From Campylorhamphus procurvoides (Eukaryota > Chordata > Aves > Passeriformes > Dendrocolaptidae), in the NCBI GenBank assembly GCA_013396655.1, contig WBMV01006647.1, positions 2,265,938 through 2,329,937 of the forward strand: 64,000 nucleotides of DNA, given 5' to 3'. Below the pieces are notes generated by a model that saw nothing but the letters and a program-made list of their open reading frames with translations, ran no database searches and had not been told where the DNA came from. Below are positions 11,311 to 21,900 of the stretch, in pieces (positions within the stretch are counted from its first letter, which is position 1; every line of letters begins with the position of its first letter). The translations under genes and the position numbers were made by a program.

Positions 11311-12636
11311 TACATGAGAGCTGCTTGGCTCTGTCCTGGCTCCAACCTGAGGAATATTTGTTTCTATGATCTGCATTATTGTTTTTACATTGAAGTAAAG
11401 TCGATTGAAGTAAATGTCTTCCTTTGCTTTATGGCTGTACCAATGCACATCTTTTACTTAGTGCAATCCATTAGTTTTCTTTCTCTCTCATCTATTAGCC
11501 ATTATTTTATTGCTTTTAGTTTAGAGGCTCTAGATTTGCTTCAATAGTCTGTCAATCTATGTATAGATCTTACTATATTTCTTTTTTCAAATGAAAGATA
11601 TAGAATTTCCACAGGCTAATACACCTGTTGTTAATCACATGAAATTTATTTATTACTTTTGAGAGGCAGAACTGCACATTTCCATGACCACCTTACATGT
11701 GCTAGTTAATTGGGATGTGATCTCTCCTGAATGTGCCAGATCATGTCAGCCTGAGCACCAGTCAGTGTTGTAAATTTTGTTTTCTGACTTTTAGTCATTA
11801 GTGGTTGTTCCCCTGATGAGCTTATTAGCCTTGAGTACAAATATTTCATCTATCCCACTGAAGAACTAAAAGTCTGTGGGACTTGTTAAATATGCATGGA
11901 TATCCAGATATTTGGGGTTTTTCCCCCCTACAGGAAACAAAATGAAGTGACACTGTCACTATGTAACATCACCTTTACTAATCCTGCTGTGATGAGGCTG
12001 AAGACTCTCATGTTCTGTAGGGACAGACAAAGTCTGTGGTTTGATTGATACAGGTAGAAAATACAAGTAAACCTTGTACATACAGCTGAAAAAGCACTAT
12101 GTTTTCCTCCCAAATTATATTAACTAATCCAGGTAAAAAAACCAAACAACTAATTTCTGTGCCACTTTCATCTCTTTGAATTCTTCTGCCTGTAACATGT
12201 ACTGTACTTTGTTCAGTGTGTTTTTAGCAAGGGCTGAGTGTAACCACAGGACACTTTTACTGTATTGATCTTTGATGTCAGATAATAATACATAACTGTA
12301 TAAGGTATAAAAATGGTAAGTTGGAATGTACAAAGGTAATTTTGGTGATCACACTTGAGACTGTCACTTGAAAACTGAGGGGAGTACCTGAAGCTTTGAT
12401 AGCACTTTTCTATCCTTTTTGCTCTCAAATGTTCATCACTTGGGTCTCTTTTCTTGCAATCTGTATGTGAAAACAGTTTCATCCTCTTTAGTGATGTTTC
12501 CTTGCAGATTTATAATCCTGATATCCTAGTTTGTGTTGCAGGCAGACTAGTGAATTGCTACTATCATGATGATGATTACAAACATTCCCTTTCCTTAAAG
12601 TATGAGAGGAAAGTGGAAATTTGTTTGGAATTTGTC
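11311..12636. other. AT-rich unique DNA, no gene seen
   Basis: Non-repetitive AT-rich sequence. Open frames are at most 89 codons (12213-12482 reverse; 12454-12723 forward, the latter running into the T/G-rich tract and so compositionally open). No repeat or RNA gene was recognised. Confidence 0.45.
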
Positions 12637-12710
12637 TTGGTTTTTTTTTTCGTTGTTGTTTTTTGGGTTTTTTTGTTGGTTGGTGTTTTGTTCTTTCTTC
12701 CTAGACTTAG
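12637..12710. repeat. T/G-rich low-complexity tract
   Basis: A run of T with scattered G (TTTTTTTTTT, GTTGTTGTTTT, TTGTTGGTTGG). It is low-complexity DNA on the 5' side of the CR1 copy that starts about 120 bp downstream. A similar tract lies just 3' of that copy. Confidence 0.85.
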
Positions 12711-12830
12711 GATTATATCATAAGGTGCTTATAAATTTCAGAACAGCTGCTGACCCTGACTGCTTTTGCTAGTCTGGATAGATTGAATGCTTTTCTGGCT
12801 TTGGTTTTGTGCTGCTGATGGCAGTGATGT

Positions 12831-13353
12831 GTGAGATCCCCACTTCAGTGCTGTATCCAGCTGTGGGGCCCCAAACATATGGAAGATATGGACCTGCTGG
12901 AGCAAGTCCAGAGGAGGCAATGAAGATGCTCAGGGGGCTGGAGCATCTCTCCTCTGGAGACAGGATAAGGGAGCTGGGTTGTTCAGCCTGGAGAAGAGAA
13001 GGCTTTAGGGAGATCTTAGAGCAACTTGGCTAAAAAGGCTCCAAGAGAGCTGGAGAGGGATTTTGGACAAGTATATGCAGTGATAGGACAAAGGGCAATG
13101 GCTTCAAATTAAAAGAGGAGAGATTGAATTTAGAGATTAGGAATAAATTCTTTCCTGTGAGGGTGGGCAGGCCCTGGCACAGGTTGCCCAGAGAAGCTGT
13201 GGGTGCCCCATCCCTGGGAGGGTCCAAGGCCAGGTTGGACAGGGCTTGGAGCAACCTGATCTAGTGGAAGGTGTCCCTGCCCATGGGAGGGGGGGGTTAG
13301 AAGTAAGTCATCTTTAAGGTCCCTTCCAGCCCAAACCATTCCATGATTATATG
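12831..13353 (+). mobile_element. CR1 LINE, 5'-truncated, ~520 bp (ORF2 3' part plus 3' UTR)
   Basis: Forward CR1 copy. Landmarks in order: GTGCTGTATCCAGCTGTGGGG (12848-12868), then GGGGGCTGGAGCATCTCTCC, GTTGTTCAGCCTGGAGAAGAG, GGCAATGGCTTCAAATT, GTGGGCAGGCCCTGGCACAGG, CTAGTGGAAGGTGTCCCTGC, and the terminal AAGGTCCCTTCCAGCCCAAAC with ATTCCATGATTATATG. It is one of the best preserved copies of this subfamily in the window and the second longest CR1 copy. The region before 13133 has lost its reading frame through indels; the last 43 codons of ORF2 are open. The 3' flank is a T/G-rich tract. The element is inert. Confidence 0.96.
13133..13264 (+). pseudogene. CR1 ORF2 C-terminal remnant ending at a TAG stop
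   Basis: Forty-three sense codons of the CR1 ORF2 C-terminus remain in frame and terminate at TAG (13262-13264). They include the block R-x-K-F-F-x-V-R, then W-H-R-L-P-R-E, P-S-L and K-A-R-L-D. This is the expected end of CR1 ORF2 before the 3' UTR. The upstream reverse transcriptase region is absent or frame-shifted, so nothing functional is encoded. Confidence 0.75.
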
Positions 13354-13535
13354 TTGGTGGATTTTGGTTTGCTTTGCTTTGTTATTGGTTGGTTGTTTTT
13401 TGTTTGGTTGGTTTTTTGATGTTTATTTTTTTTGTGGTTTTGCTGTTTTTGTTTTGGTGTGTTTTTATGTGGAGTGGTTTGTATATTTAGAGGTGTTTTT
13501 GTTTGGTTGGTTTAGTTTTTCTTCTGGGTTCCCCC
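13354..13535. repeat. T/G-rich low-complexity tract after CR1
   Basis: About 180 bp made almost wholly of T and G, with repeated TTTGGTTGG and TTTGTTTTGG words. It starts straight after the CR1 tail. The open frame across it (13343-13546) encodes only Phe, Val, Leu, Trp, Cys and Gly-type residues, as T/G-rich DNA must, and is not a gene. It may have grown by slippage from the CR1 3' end. Confidence 0.85.
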
Positions 13536-14154
13536 AGCCCAGTTAGAGATCCTGGTGTCCCAGTTCACAGATAAAGATAAGGTTGAATTCCACATAAGTA
13601 AGTCCAGTGGCAGGTATTCCAGTCGCAGGCAAGATTATTCTGAGTTTTCATCAGCAGGGTAAACACTGTTTTCAGGTTTTTATTGCTCTATGACAGAGCA
13701 GAAAAATCACTAAACCTATGGCCAATTTGAACCAGTCTGCTTGTAATGGAAGAGAACGGAGGAGCTGGGACCTGTGACAAGAAAATAGCAGGAGGTTTGA
13801 GTGTGAGGTCACATCAGTGCATTTTCTTGGTGTTTGTTTGAACTGTCAACCAGCTGCTTTCTCTTTAGTTTTCTGAGACTTTCCAGGTGCTAAAATCTAC
13901 CATCACACTTCTAAGCTTTATAAACAATTATTACCCCTGCTTTTCCAGGGCACAAAGGGGGGATGTGTTTTTTTCCAGTGAAAATGAAAATAATTCATTA
14001 TTCTGGGGTTTAGCACTAACTATATTGTGCATGCATCTATATATATAAATGTGTGTAGTGCTAAAAATATATGTTGTAAATATTATTTTCCCCCCAGCTG
14101 TCTTCTTCTGCTGGTCATAGGTTTGTTGATTTGTTTTCTTTTTTTTTTTTTTAA
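13536..14154. other. Unique DNA ending in a poly-T run
   Basis: Non-repetitive sequence, no gene seen. It includes a short alternating AT stretch around 14038-14047 and closes with a run of 14 T at 14139-14152. Confidence 0.45.
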
Positions 14155-14610
14155 CCTACTTAAAACTTAGCCTTTCCTCAAATATTGCCAAATGCAATGA
14201 AACATTTGTAGCTGTCCTAATTTTGGCTCATAAGCTATGCTAAAAATTCCTCCTTCAATTGACAGCTTTCTTTGCCAGATTACAATATTCCCAGCTGATT
14301 AGTTATCTTAACCGCAGGGTTTTTTTCTGAAAAGTACAATTAGCAGAATTTGTTTCAAGCTCCTACTAGCAGTTTGCTGGAGAATGTAATTTCTTTAATG
14401 CTTTCAGAGCAATGAATGTTATTTGTGCATTTTTAAAAACATCTGTTGCTAAAAGTGTATTTTCATCCCCTTCCTTTCTTCTTCTCTTCCTCCAATGCCA
14501 AATAAGAAAATTAAAGTCATGGCTTAATCTGGAAATAAGAATGGCCATGGCATTTAACTGTGTGGGATTCTGGATCTGCAGCTTGTTAAAATACAACTAT
14601 TGATGAAAAC
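14155..14610. promoter_or_regulatory. Candidate conserved non-coding element
   Basis: Repeat-free AT-rich segment with words that recur in vertebrate conserved non-coding DNA: CCAAATGCAATG, TTCAATTGACAG, CAGCTGATTAGTTATC, ACAATTAGCAG and GGAATGTAATTTC-like text. Short open frames on both strands (14412-14603, 14366-14596) overlap it but show no coding signature. Called by texture only; cross-species alignment is the needed test. Confidence 0.25.
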
Positions 14611-14769
14611 CACACCATGTGGAGAGGCAGCTGTGAGCAGAGGGGAAGGAGGAGGATTAGGAGCTTTCAGGAGTGGGGATTTCTGTTCCCCAGGGCACGA
14701 TGTGCTCTGCTGGGCTGAGTCTGGAGAGGGTTCAGCTCACAATTGAAACTAAGGGGAGTCAGAAATGAC

Positions 14770-15010
14770 TCGCCCTTTGCCAACGCAGCCATTTCATTTT
14801 CATTCATTAAAGAATTCAAACTGTAAGCTCGACAGCAGAAAGCAGTTGCTTTATACCTCTTTATTTATCAGCACGGATGGAAAAGGCAGACAGCAATCTT
14901 GCATGTAGCTTTTATAGGACTTTATGAAGATAAAAACCCCATAATATATCCTCCACTTGTAGTACGGCAGCTGACACTTGCTGAATGTCGTCTGAAGTGG
15001 GATTAAATTC
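14770..15010. promoter_or_regulatory. Candidate conserved non-coding element, CpG-retaining
   Basis: In roughly 240 bp this segment keeps about six CpGs (CTCGCC, AACGCAG, CTCGACAG, GCACGG, GTACGG, GTCGTC), many for this window. It is non-repetitive. It includes TTTATTTATC and TTTATAGGAC words and a CAGCTGACACTTG E-box-like site near 14970. CpG retention outside a CpG island often marks slowly evolving DNA. No coding frame fits. Confidence 0.3.
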
Positions 15011-18000
15011 TTGGAGGAAAAAAAAGGAGGAGATAGTTCAAGAGGCTGCTGAGAAACATTAGAAATAAATCCTGAAGACTGGAGGTGTCTGGTTTATGTT
15101 GTGGGCACAAGAGTGAGGTGGGAGGCAGTGCAGCAGACCTGGGAGGATGCAAGGAGAGAATAAAGCTGGTCGCACATTTTCCAATTTCCCACTCTCATGG
15201 TCTGGCTGTTTTGCAAGGTTTTTTGGAAGTTGAACAAAAATTTGCAGGAGTGGTATGAAAAACTGTCTGGATGTGGGTGAAATACATCCCACATGTTTAT
15301 GAACCAGAGCTGTGGGCTACCGTGGTAAAAAAAGATGTGAGCAGGCTTTTTGCTGCTCCAACTTGGGAAGGTATAAACTCTGCCTACTTCTGTTTATACC
15401 TAATTGTTCTGATTTCATTAAACACTGAGGAGACTGAAATGTTACACAAGCATTTTGGGAAATGCCACAGATTGCTTTCTTAGCTGCATAGAAAATCTAG
15501 TGGCTTTTTTTTTTAAAGCAACTGTCAATAAAATTAAAGAATCTGAATCTACTGTTATCGCAAACATTCCATTTTGCAAATCTCCTCCACAGATTTGTTG
15601 AATTTAAAATACTGCAGTAGACATGAAATGAGAACTGGGCTGTTTATAAGGCACAGGTAGAATTTGCATAGAACAGGGGAATTTCAGTTGTGCACGTTAG
15701 ACCATTAATGACAATTTTCACATTTACCCATCAGTGGAAGGCAATATGGCTGTTTAAACTCAGGATAATACTTATTTTAAGTTGAATGGTTGTTTTCAAA
15801 CTGAAGTCATGGGAGATTTCAGCCTGCTTCTCTTTTCGCTTCTTTTCTTTCTTATTGTTTGCATTTAAAAAGAAAGAAAATGCTGAAGAGATTTACATTG
15901 GCCAGAGTTTAATTTGTATTGACATTTATATCTTACCTCTGAGGTTTAGGAAAAAGATGGAATCAAATTAGGTCAGGCACATACAAATGAGAAGATATTG
16001 CTTAGAGCTCCGTGAGCACTGAGACACCTAAATCCAACTTAAACAAAAAGTGAGCTGGAAACTCTACCCAGCCTGTAAGACATGGACTTGGGGGCTGCAA
16101 AATCTGGTGATGTTTTGCTTGGTATTTATTGGAATCAAAAAGTTCTGGGTTGGAGGGAAAGAATTCAGAATACCAGATTTATTTTTTTTAATAATCTCAT
16201 TGAAAATATTTGTGCAGAAGAATAATATCCATCCTCTAGGTAATAAAGAAAATGCAGACTGAACTGATTTCTAATAGTAGTGCTGCAGGTTTTGGTCATC
16301 CTTACAGAATTTAGAGCATCTTGTGATCATGGGCATTTTATATTATGAAATAAACTCACCTTTGGGGGTTTATAACTTGTATATAGGACTAACATGCTGT
16401 ATAAGAAACTCATTAGACTATACACTGAATTGTTTTCCTGTTCTAAATTGCCCTTTTCCTTGTAGATGCCTAAATTGCCCAAGATTTCCTCCTATCTACC
16501 AGTTTGTGGTGTATGCTCAAAGTTCTCAAAATATTTACTTAAGAACCTACTTTGTGATCATGTATTGGTTACAGAAACACATTTTCCACAGTGCATGCTT
16601 AATGTGGACCAAAGGGAATAGCTCTTGAGTTCTCAGGCACAGGGAGACATTTCAGAACCCTGCTTTCTGTTAATCATAAATTTCTACCTGAGTCTTTTAC
16701 TCCTGAGATTGTTTGTATCAAGAAGGATTAATGCTCTGCTATTTGCATGTTAATACTTACATGATACTTTGTGTTGAATCAGGAAAGCTGCATCTTGCAA
16801 ACTCTATCACAATGGTGTGGCTGATGATGTAATTATTCCTGTTATTTTTGATTACTAACCACAGCTTATTGCAGTGATGCTTTGTGGAGCAGGGAAGTCA
16901 CCTCCCCCCAAAGAAGCCTTAGACCTTAGTCAAAGGAGATGTTAAAATCACCCGGGACATCCTGTCAATGAAATGGACACTCTGAACATTATCTGCTGAC
17001 CCTGATAGCTCAGGATATTTTAAAATCGCTAATAAAAGGCTGGTTGTGATGATGGGAATTACCTGACCCTTTTAAAGGAGGCACTGCCTCTGTGTACCAT
17101 CTCTCTGCAGAATGATGGAGTTGGGTGTGTTGTTGTGGAGATTTTTGTGAGACAAAAGTGGTGCTTAGAGAAATCTATTTAAATAACTTGGGTTTCTTGA
17201 AGAGGAAGTAGCTTGGATCAAATTCCTTACATTTCAGTATTAATGACCCTAAAAGTAAAATCACTTCATTTCTTTTTTATGAGCATTTATATCAATATAA
17301 TTGAGAGCATCCCCAGAAGTGCACAGCTCTGCAGTTCCCTGCAGAACTAGGGAAAAGCATCATAATGTGTGAGCATTCCCCATCTCCCTTCTCTCACTGA
17401 TATTTGAGTATAATAAAACATGGCAGCATGACAGATACCTTTTGGGAGCACTTAATGCTTTAAATGGACTCTCTGTATTAAAATATTAAATTGTAGAGTC
17501 ACTAGCATAAAACACACCAAATAGATTTACATTTAAATTGTAAAAGAATGTGGAAGATAATGTCACATCAAGGCAACAAAATGGGAAAGCAAACCCCAAT
17601 ATATGTCAGCTTCTGATTTCACTCTCCAGTTCACTGGGAAGTTAGGAACTTGGGATTTTGAGCCACATCTTGCCAAGAAATAAATACATTAAATTGTTCC
17701 TCTGAAGCTCTTCAGCCCCATGGAGAAACCCTCTTCAATGGCAGCACGGAGCAGGGTGAGGGGGTAGGACAGATCCTGGTGGCTCATTGCAGGAGCACAG
17801 CCCCCTTCTCCCAAAGCCCTTCCCTAGTCTCTCTCTCCACATGGTTCAGACTCTTTAATTTTTGAAATTTTCTATCATTAAATTGAAGATTATTATTTTC
17901 TTTTATTATTATTTTTAGTCTGTGGTGGTATAGTTTTTCCTCTCTCGCTTTACTTAAATTTTTTATCCATGGCCTTCACACAATCTCTCCTTGTAGTTCT

Positions 18001-18989
18001 CTCTCCCAGAATGTCACTTCTTCAGATTTTATGAGTAATCTAATGGCAGCCTGGCTTCTTGAGACTGTGGGTACCTTGCTGTAAAAGTGACCTGTAAACA
18101 ACTGGTTCCTGAGAATTTGGAGTGGAATCTATCTGTGTTTTCCTCTGGTCCATAGAACCACGTGGATTAACTCAACTCACACTGAATAGAGTGATAGTGA
18201 TTTTCTGCAGCCCATCACTTGACATGGAATAAATATTCAGAAGTATCAGTGGAGCTTTTTTTGAGTTGACTTCTGCTTAGACTTGATGAGTGGGGATTTG
18301 ACTCAGAAGTGCTCTGTGAGGATGAGTCTTCTCTTGATCCTTAGCAACTCCATGTGTTACTCAAACCTGTACAGTTAAGTTCTACTTTAGCCTTTCTCCA
18401 CTTGAAAAGTCAGATATTCCACTTACTAAATCTGTGGAGTTTTATGAGGTCTACTTAATTCACTTAGAAAACTTTCTGAGTATCTTGTGACTTAGGAATG
18501 GACTGAATTGTGCTTTTAATAGAAGGGCATTTTTTATCACAAAGAAAATAAAATAGATGTTGAAAAAGGACTAACCTGCAGCAGTGTATTCTGTGACTTA
18601 CCTAAAAATGTATTTCTCTTTATAATGACATTGATTTTTATAGCTCTTATAACTACAAAAATAATTAAGAGCATTTCGCTGAAGTAAAGAGGGATGTTTC
18701 CTATTGACTTGAGAGGTAATTTAAATTACAAATGAAATACAGGAGAAGTGCCCTAAAAACTGATGTGTACATTTTGGTACCACGGTGAACAGATAGCAAT
18801 TAGTGATAAGTGATTTGCCTCCAAGTTGCTTTGAATAGCAGATGATGCAAAGCTCAATACGCAGCAAATAAGCTCCAGCTCGCTGGAGAGAAGACAGGGA
18901 AGTTAATCTTCCCTCCAGGGCAATAATGTTCCAGGTGATACACTTACCATGGATTTTGTCACATTGTGTTTTAAAGCTCCCAAACAATG
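15011..18989. other. AT-rich unique DNA, no gene seen
   Basis: About 4 kb of non-repetitive sequence. The longest open frame is 101 codons (16323-16628 forward) and has no recognisable domain or coding bias. Local features: an exact octamer-type ATTTGCAT at 16741-16748 and an ATT-rich tract around 17890-17925. No transposon, RNA gene or tandem array was recognised. Confidence 0.45.
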
Positions 18990-18997
18990 GGTTTTTG

Positions 18998-19027
18998 CCT
19001 ATTTAGGGAGGACCTATTTAGGGAGGG
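18998..19027. repeat. Tandem duplication of a 15-bp unit
   Basis: CCTATTTAGGGAGGA is followed directly by CCTATTTAGGGAGGG, one base different. It looks like a small replication-slippage event and has no evident function. Confidence 0.85.
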
Positions 19028-19124
19028 TTAGACTCGCCTTGTGTTCTTTTCTTTCCGAAGGAATCAATAGCATCAATTAGGATTGATTAGCAAGGTCAGA
19101 CTTGGTATTGCACTGGAAAGATGC
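19028..19124. promoter_or_regulatory. Short CpG-containing segment with TCAATTAG and TGATTAG sites
   Basis: Between the 15-bp duplication and the CR1 copy lies unique DNA with AATCAATAG, TCAATTAG (19073-19080) and TGATTAG (19084-19090). The octamer is the same as in the cluster at 11250-11268. Possible homeodomain sites; weak evidence. Confidence 0.18.
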
Positions 19125-19691
19125 GTGACCAGAGGTGGCCGTGGCATGAGGGTTGTGCTGGAGCGTGGAGTGTGTCCAGCAGGAACAAGGCAGTGCCTGT
19201 CCCCCTGTCTTGGCACTGGTGAGGCCACACCTCAGATCCTGGGTTTAGTTTTGGCTCCTTATGAGAACTAAGAAATTAAGGGGCTGGAGCATGTCCAGAG
19301 GAGGGAACTGAGCTGGGGAAGGGTCTGGAGCACAAACCTGGTGAGGAGGAGCTGAGGGACCTCAACCTGGGGAAGAGGAGGCTTGGGGGGACGTTCTCTC
19401 TCCAGTGGGGGGTCGGTCTCTTCCTTCAGGTTATAAGTTACAGGACATGAGGAAATGGCCTCAAGTTGCACCATGGTAGGTTTATATTGGATTTTCGGAA
19501 AAAAAAATTGATCATGAAAAAGCTTGTCAGCCCTGGCACAGCTTTCCCAGGACAGCAGTGGAGTCCCCATCTGGGGAGGGATTTAAAAGTTGTGTAGGTT
19601 CTTGGGGGCATGGGTTAGTGGTGGCCTTGGCAGTGTTGTGTTATGATTGGACTTCATGATCTTAAAGGTTGAGATCTTATGATTCTATGAG
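19125..19691 (+). mobile_element. CR1 LINE, 5'-truncated, ~570 bp, older subfamily
   Basis: Forward CR1 copy, the longest in the window. Landmarks: CTTGGCACTGGTGAGGCCACA (19211-19231), GGGGCTGGAGCATGTCCAGAG, GGGTCTGGAGCACAAACC, GAGGAGCTGAGGGACCTCAA, GGAAATGGCCTCAAGTTGCA, then GTTGTGTTATGATTGGACTT and a tail with CTTATGATTCTATGA. The tail type (TTGGACTTCATGATCTTAAAGG) places it with the copies at 281 and 60252 rather than the CCCATGGCAGGG group. Reading frames are broken by indels, including an A-run near 19500. Diverged and inactive. Confidence 0.93.
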
Positions 19692-21799
19692 AATTAAAAG
19701 TAATTGCTGCATATGGAGGCAACTAAAATGCACATCACACAGAAAATGTGTGGACAAGCCAATAACTGAGCTGGAATTCAGTCCATCTGAATTGGAGACT
19801 TGTAAGAAGTGTTGTCTCTTGACAACTGTTTATTGGTAAAATAGGTAATTTTCTGATTCATAGCTGAGGAGCATTGCAGTGAAGTCTCAGCAATAACTTC
19901 TACCAATATGTACAAATAAGTGAAGTTATTTACTGCTTGTGGATGGGGTTTTTAGATTATTCTTCAAATTTACCACCCTAAGGGATAACAACTTTGAAAT
20001 CTTTTAGGGATTCATAGATGCCAAAACTACTATTCTGTATGTTACTGAACAGCCTGTCTCAATTATATTTTGTGGGAGAGAATTATTCTGTGTTCTTTTT
20101 TTTCATTGCTTGAGTTTAAATCTATTGCATTTCATAGTCTTCAGCTTTTTCTGATTCTTGCTTTTGGTTTGTAATTATTTGGTTTTTATAGATTTGGTAT
20201 TTAATTACTTTGTTTTCTTTCTGAAAATTTTGTAATACAATTTGATATTACCCCATAGAAGTATGTTTGAAGGTGGATTTTATTTTCTCTGCATACTGGT
20301 TTAGCAGAACTGCTGTATGTCTGTATTTCCTGGATGCGTTTACCTTCCTGATGAATAGCCTTTCTGGCTGAATTGGGAGATTTCAAACCAGACATCCTGT
20401 AGCGTTGCCATAGCCAATGCTTTGGTTAGACTGGAAAAATCCAGGTCTACTCTTGAGCTACAGATCAGCACTTGTTCTCCACAGTAAACCCAAAAAAGTA
20501 CACTGATTGTGAGGTCTGCAGGTGTGTATGTGTTTCTGTTTAGGTAATCCAGGACAGGAATCTGTGAGTCTTGATGACACAGTGAAAATAAAAATAGCTG
20601 GGGGCCTTAAAGGATTGTTTTTCTGCCAAGTCTCTCCTTAGAAGCAACTTTTATTCCCCACATGATTTATATGAGTGATTTCTGTGATACATTTCTTTCA
20701 CAGAGAGAGACTAAGGGTAGTGGAGGTTCTTGGCAAGCCAATTAAAATGTTGTGGGAAATAGGGGTGACTTTTTTTGTCCCCTCAAGTCATTGGCTGCCT
20801 CCCAGGGGGGCAGGTGCTTCTTTGTCCTCTGCTCAGCTTTCCACCCTGTATCCGATCAGCATCCTGCTTTATTGATCCACCTGGAACCAACAGGGAAAAA
20901 ATTAATGGCAAGGTTTGGTCTTCACGCTGAGTGGTGAGTGTGAAAAAAAGACTTTATAAAGGTGGAAAAGCAGAGTATGGCTTTATTGCAGAGTACATCT
21001 TGCTGCAGAAGGCCTTACAGGAGGCTGAGTAGTGGCTGATGCCGGTGCCAGCTCAGGTGCAAGTCAGCAGGGCAGGCTGGAGCAATTTGGGAGCCCCTCC
21101 ATCCCCTTCCAAGCCTGCCCAGGGTATTTGCTGAAGGCCAGGTGCAGATTGCCTCACTGGAACAGAAACTACTTGCCTTGATTTTGATGATGTTGGGCTT
21201 CAATTCAAAAGCTTGAGATGTTCTGGTGTTGAAGTTGAATAGCAGGAGTTGAGAATTAAAAAGTAAAATGTCTGTAAAACTCCAGGAGTAAACTGCTAAT
21301 CAGAAAAGTACTGGCACCTTTCCATGTTCTGTAGTCTTATTGGAATAAATGCAAATCATCTTTGGGCTGCAAGTTGCACATGTGAAAGCTTTTAATTTTG
21401 TTAAAATGAATTACCTATAATTATCTTGTTGTTAATATGTAGAAGTAGACTACTGAAAGACATGGAATATTTGCAGTAATTTACCATTAATCAAGGAAAA
21501 AAAAAACCCTCAGAAGACAAAAACAGTTTACATCTTCCATGAGTAATTTGCTGTGTAATATTCAAAACAGGAATAACAGCGGTGTGTGACTGTTTATTGA
21601 CAAGGTTTGTGTGCAGGTGTCTCTCACAGCACTAAGAGGTCAGAGAGACACTTTGCAAGGTAACAAAAAGGCACAAGAAATAGTCATTCCAAAATTTCCA
21701 TAAAGCAGAAGGAATATGTGAAAAATGGCTTTGCTAAGAGCTGTTCCCAAGGGGTGTGTTGTCTGTCTGTCCAGAACAGTGATACAAAGATCAGGGTGA
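19692..21799. other. Unique DNA without recognisable genes
   Basis: AT-rich first half and a slightly GC-richer stretch at 20780-21170 with two overlapping short forward frames (20675-20875, 20752-20937) and one reverse frame. None resembles a known protein. No repeat was seen up to the CR1 piece at 21800. Confidence 0.45.
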
Positions 21800-21900
21800 G
21801 TGGGGGCTTTGAGCAAACCCAGTCTAGTGAAAGGGTGTTGGAATGAGATGATCTTGAAGGTCCTTCCAGCCCAAAGCATTGTGATTTTATGATTCTCTGA
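21800..21900 (+). mobile_element. CR1 LINE, very short 3' fragment
   Basis: The last ~100 bp of CR1 in forward orientation: GGGGCTTTGAGCAAACC, CAGTCTAGTGAAAGGGTGTTG, GAATGAGATGATCTTGAAGGT, CCTTCCAGCCCAAAGCATTG and a degenerate TTTTATGATTCTCTGA tail. The central CCTGCCCATGGCAGGG block has been deleted (AGGGTGTTGGAATG is contiguous), so this copy carries an internal deletion of about 20 bp relative to its relatives at 42427 and 54416. Confidence 0.92.

Noticed and set aside
12809..13033. 74-codon forward frame plus reverse frames at 13030-13339
   Set aside because: All fall within the CR1 copy at 12831-13353. The typical amino-acid strings of translated CR1 tails are often mistaken for genes.
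13343..13546. 67-codon very hydrophobic forward frame
   Set aside because: Product of T/G-rich low-complexity DNA, in which only Phe, Leu, Val, Trp, Cys and Gly-type codons occur.
14139..14152. Poly-T runs here and at 60700 and 61051 as reverse poly-A tails of SINEs or processed pseudogenes
   Set aside because: No SINE body, tRNA-like promoter or gene-like sequence adjoins them on the expected side.
16741..16748. Exact octamer ATTTGCAT (POU-factor type)
   Set aside because: An 8-mer is expected about once or more per strand in 64 kb of AT-rich DNA; no supporting context.
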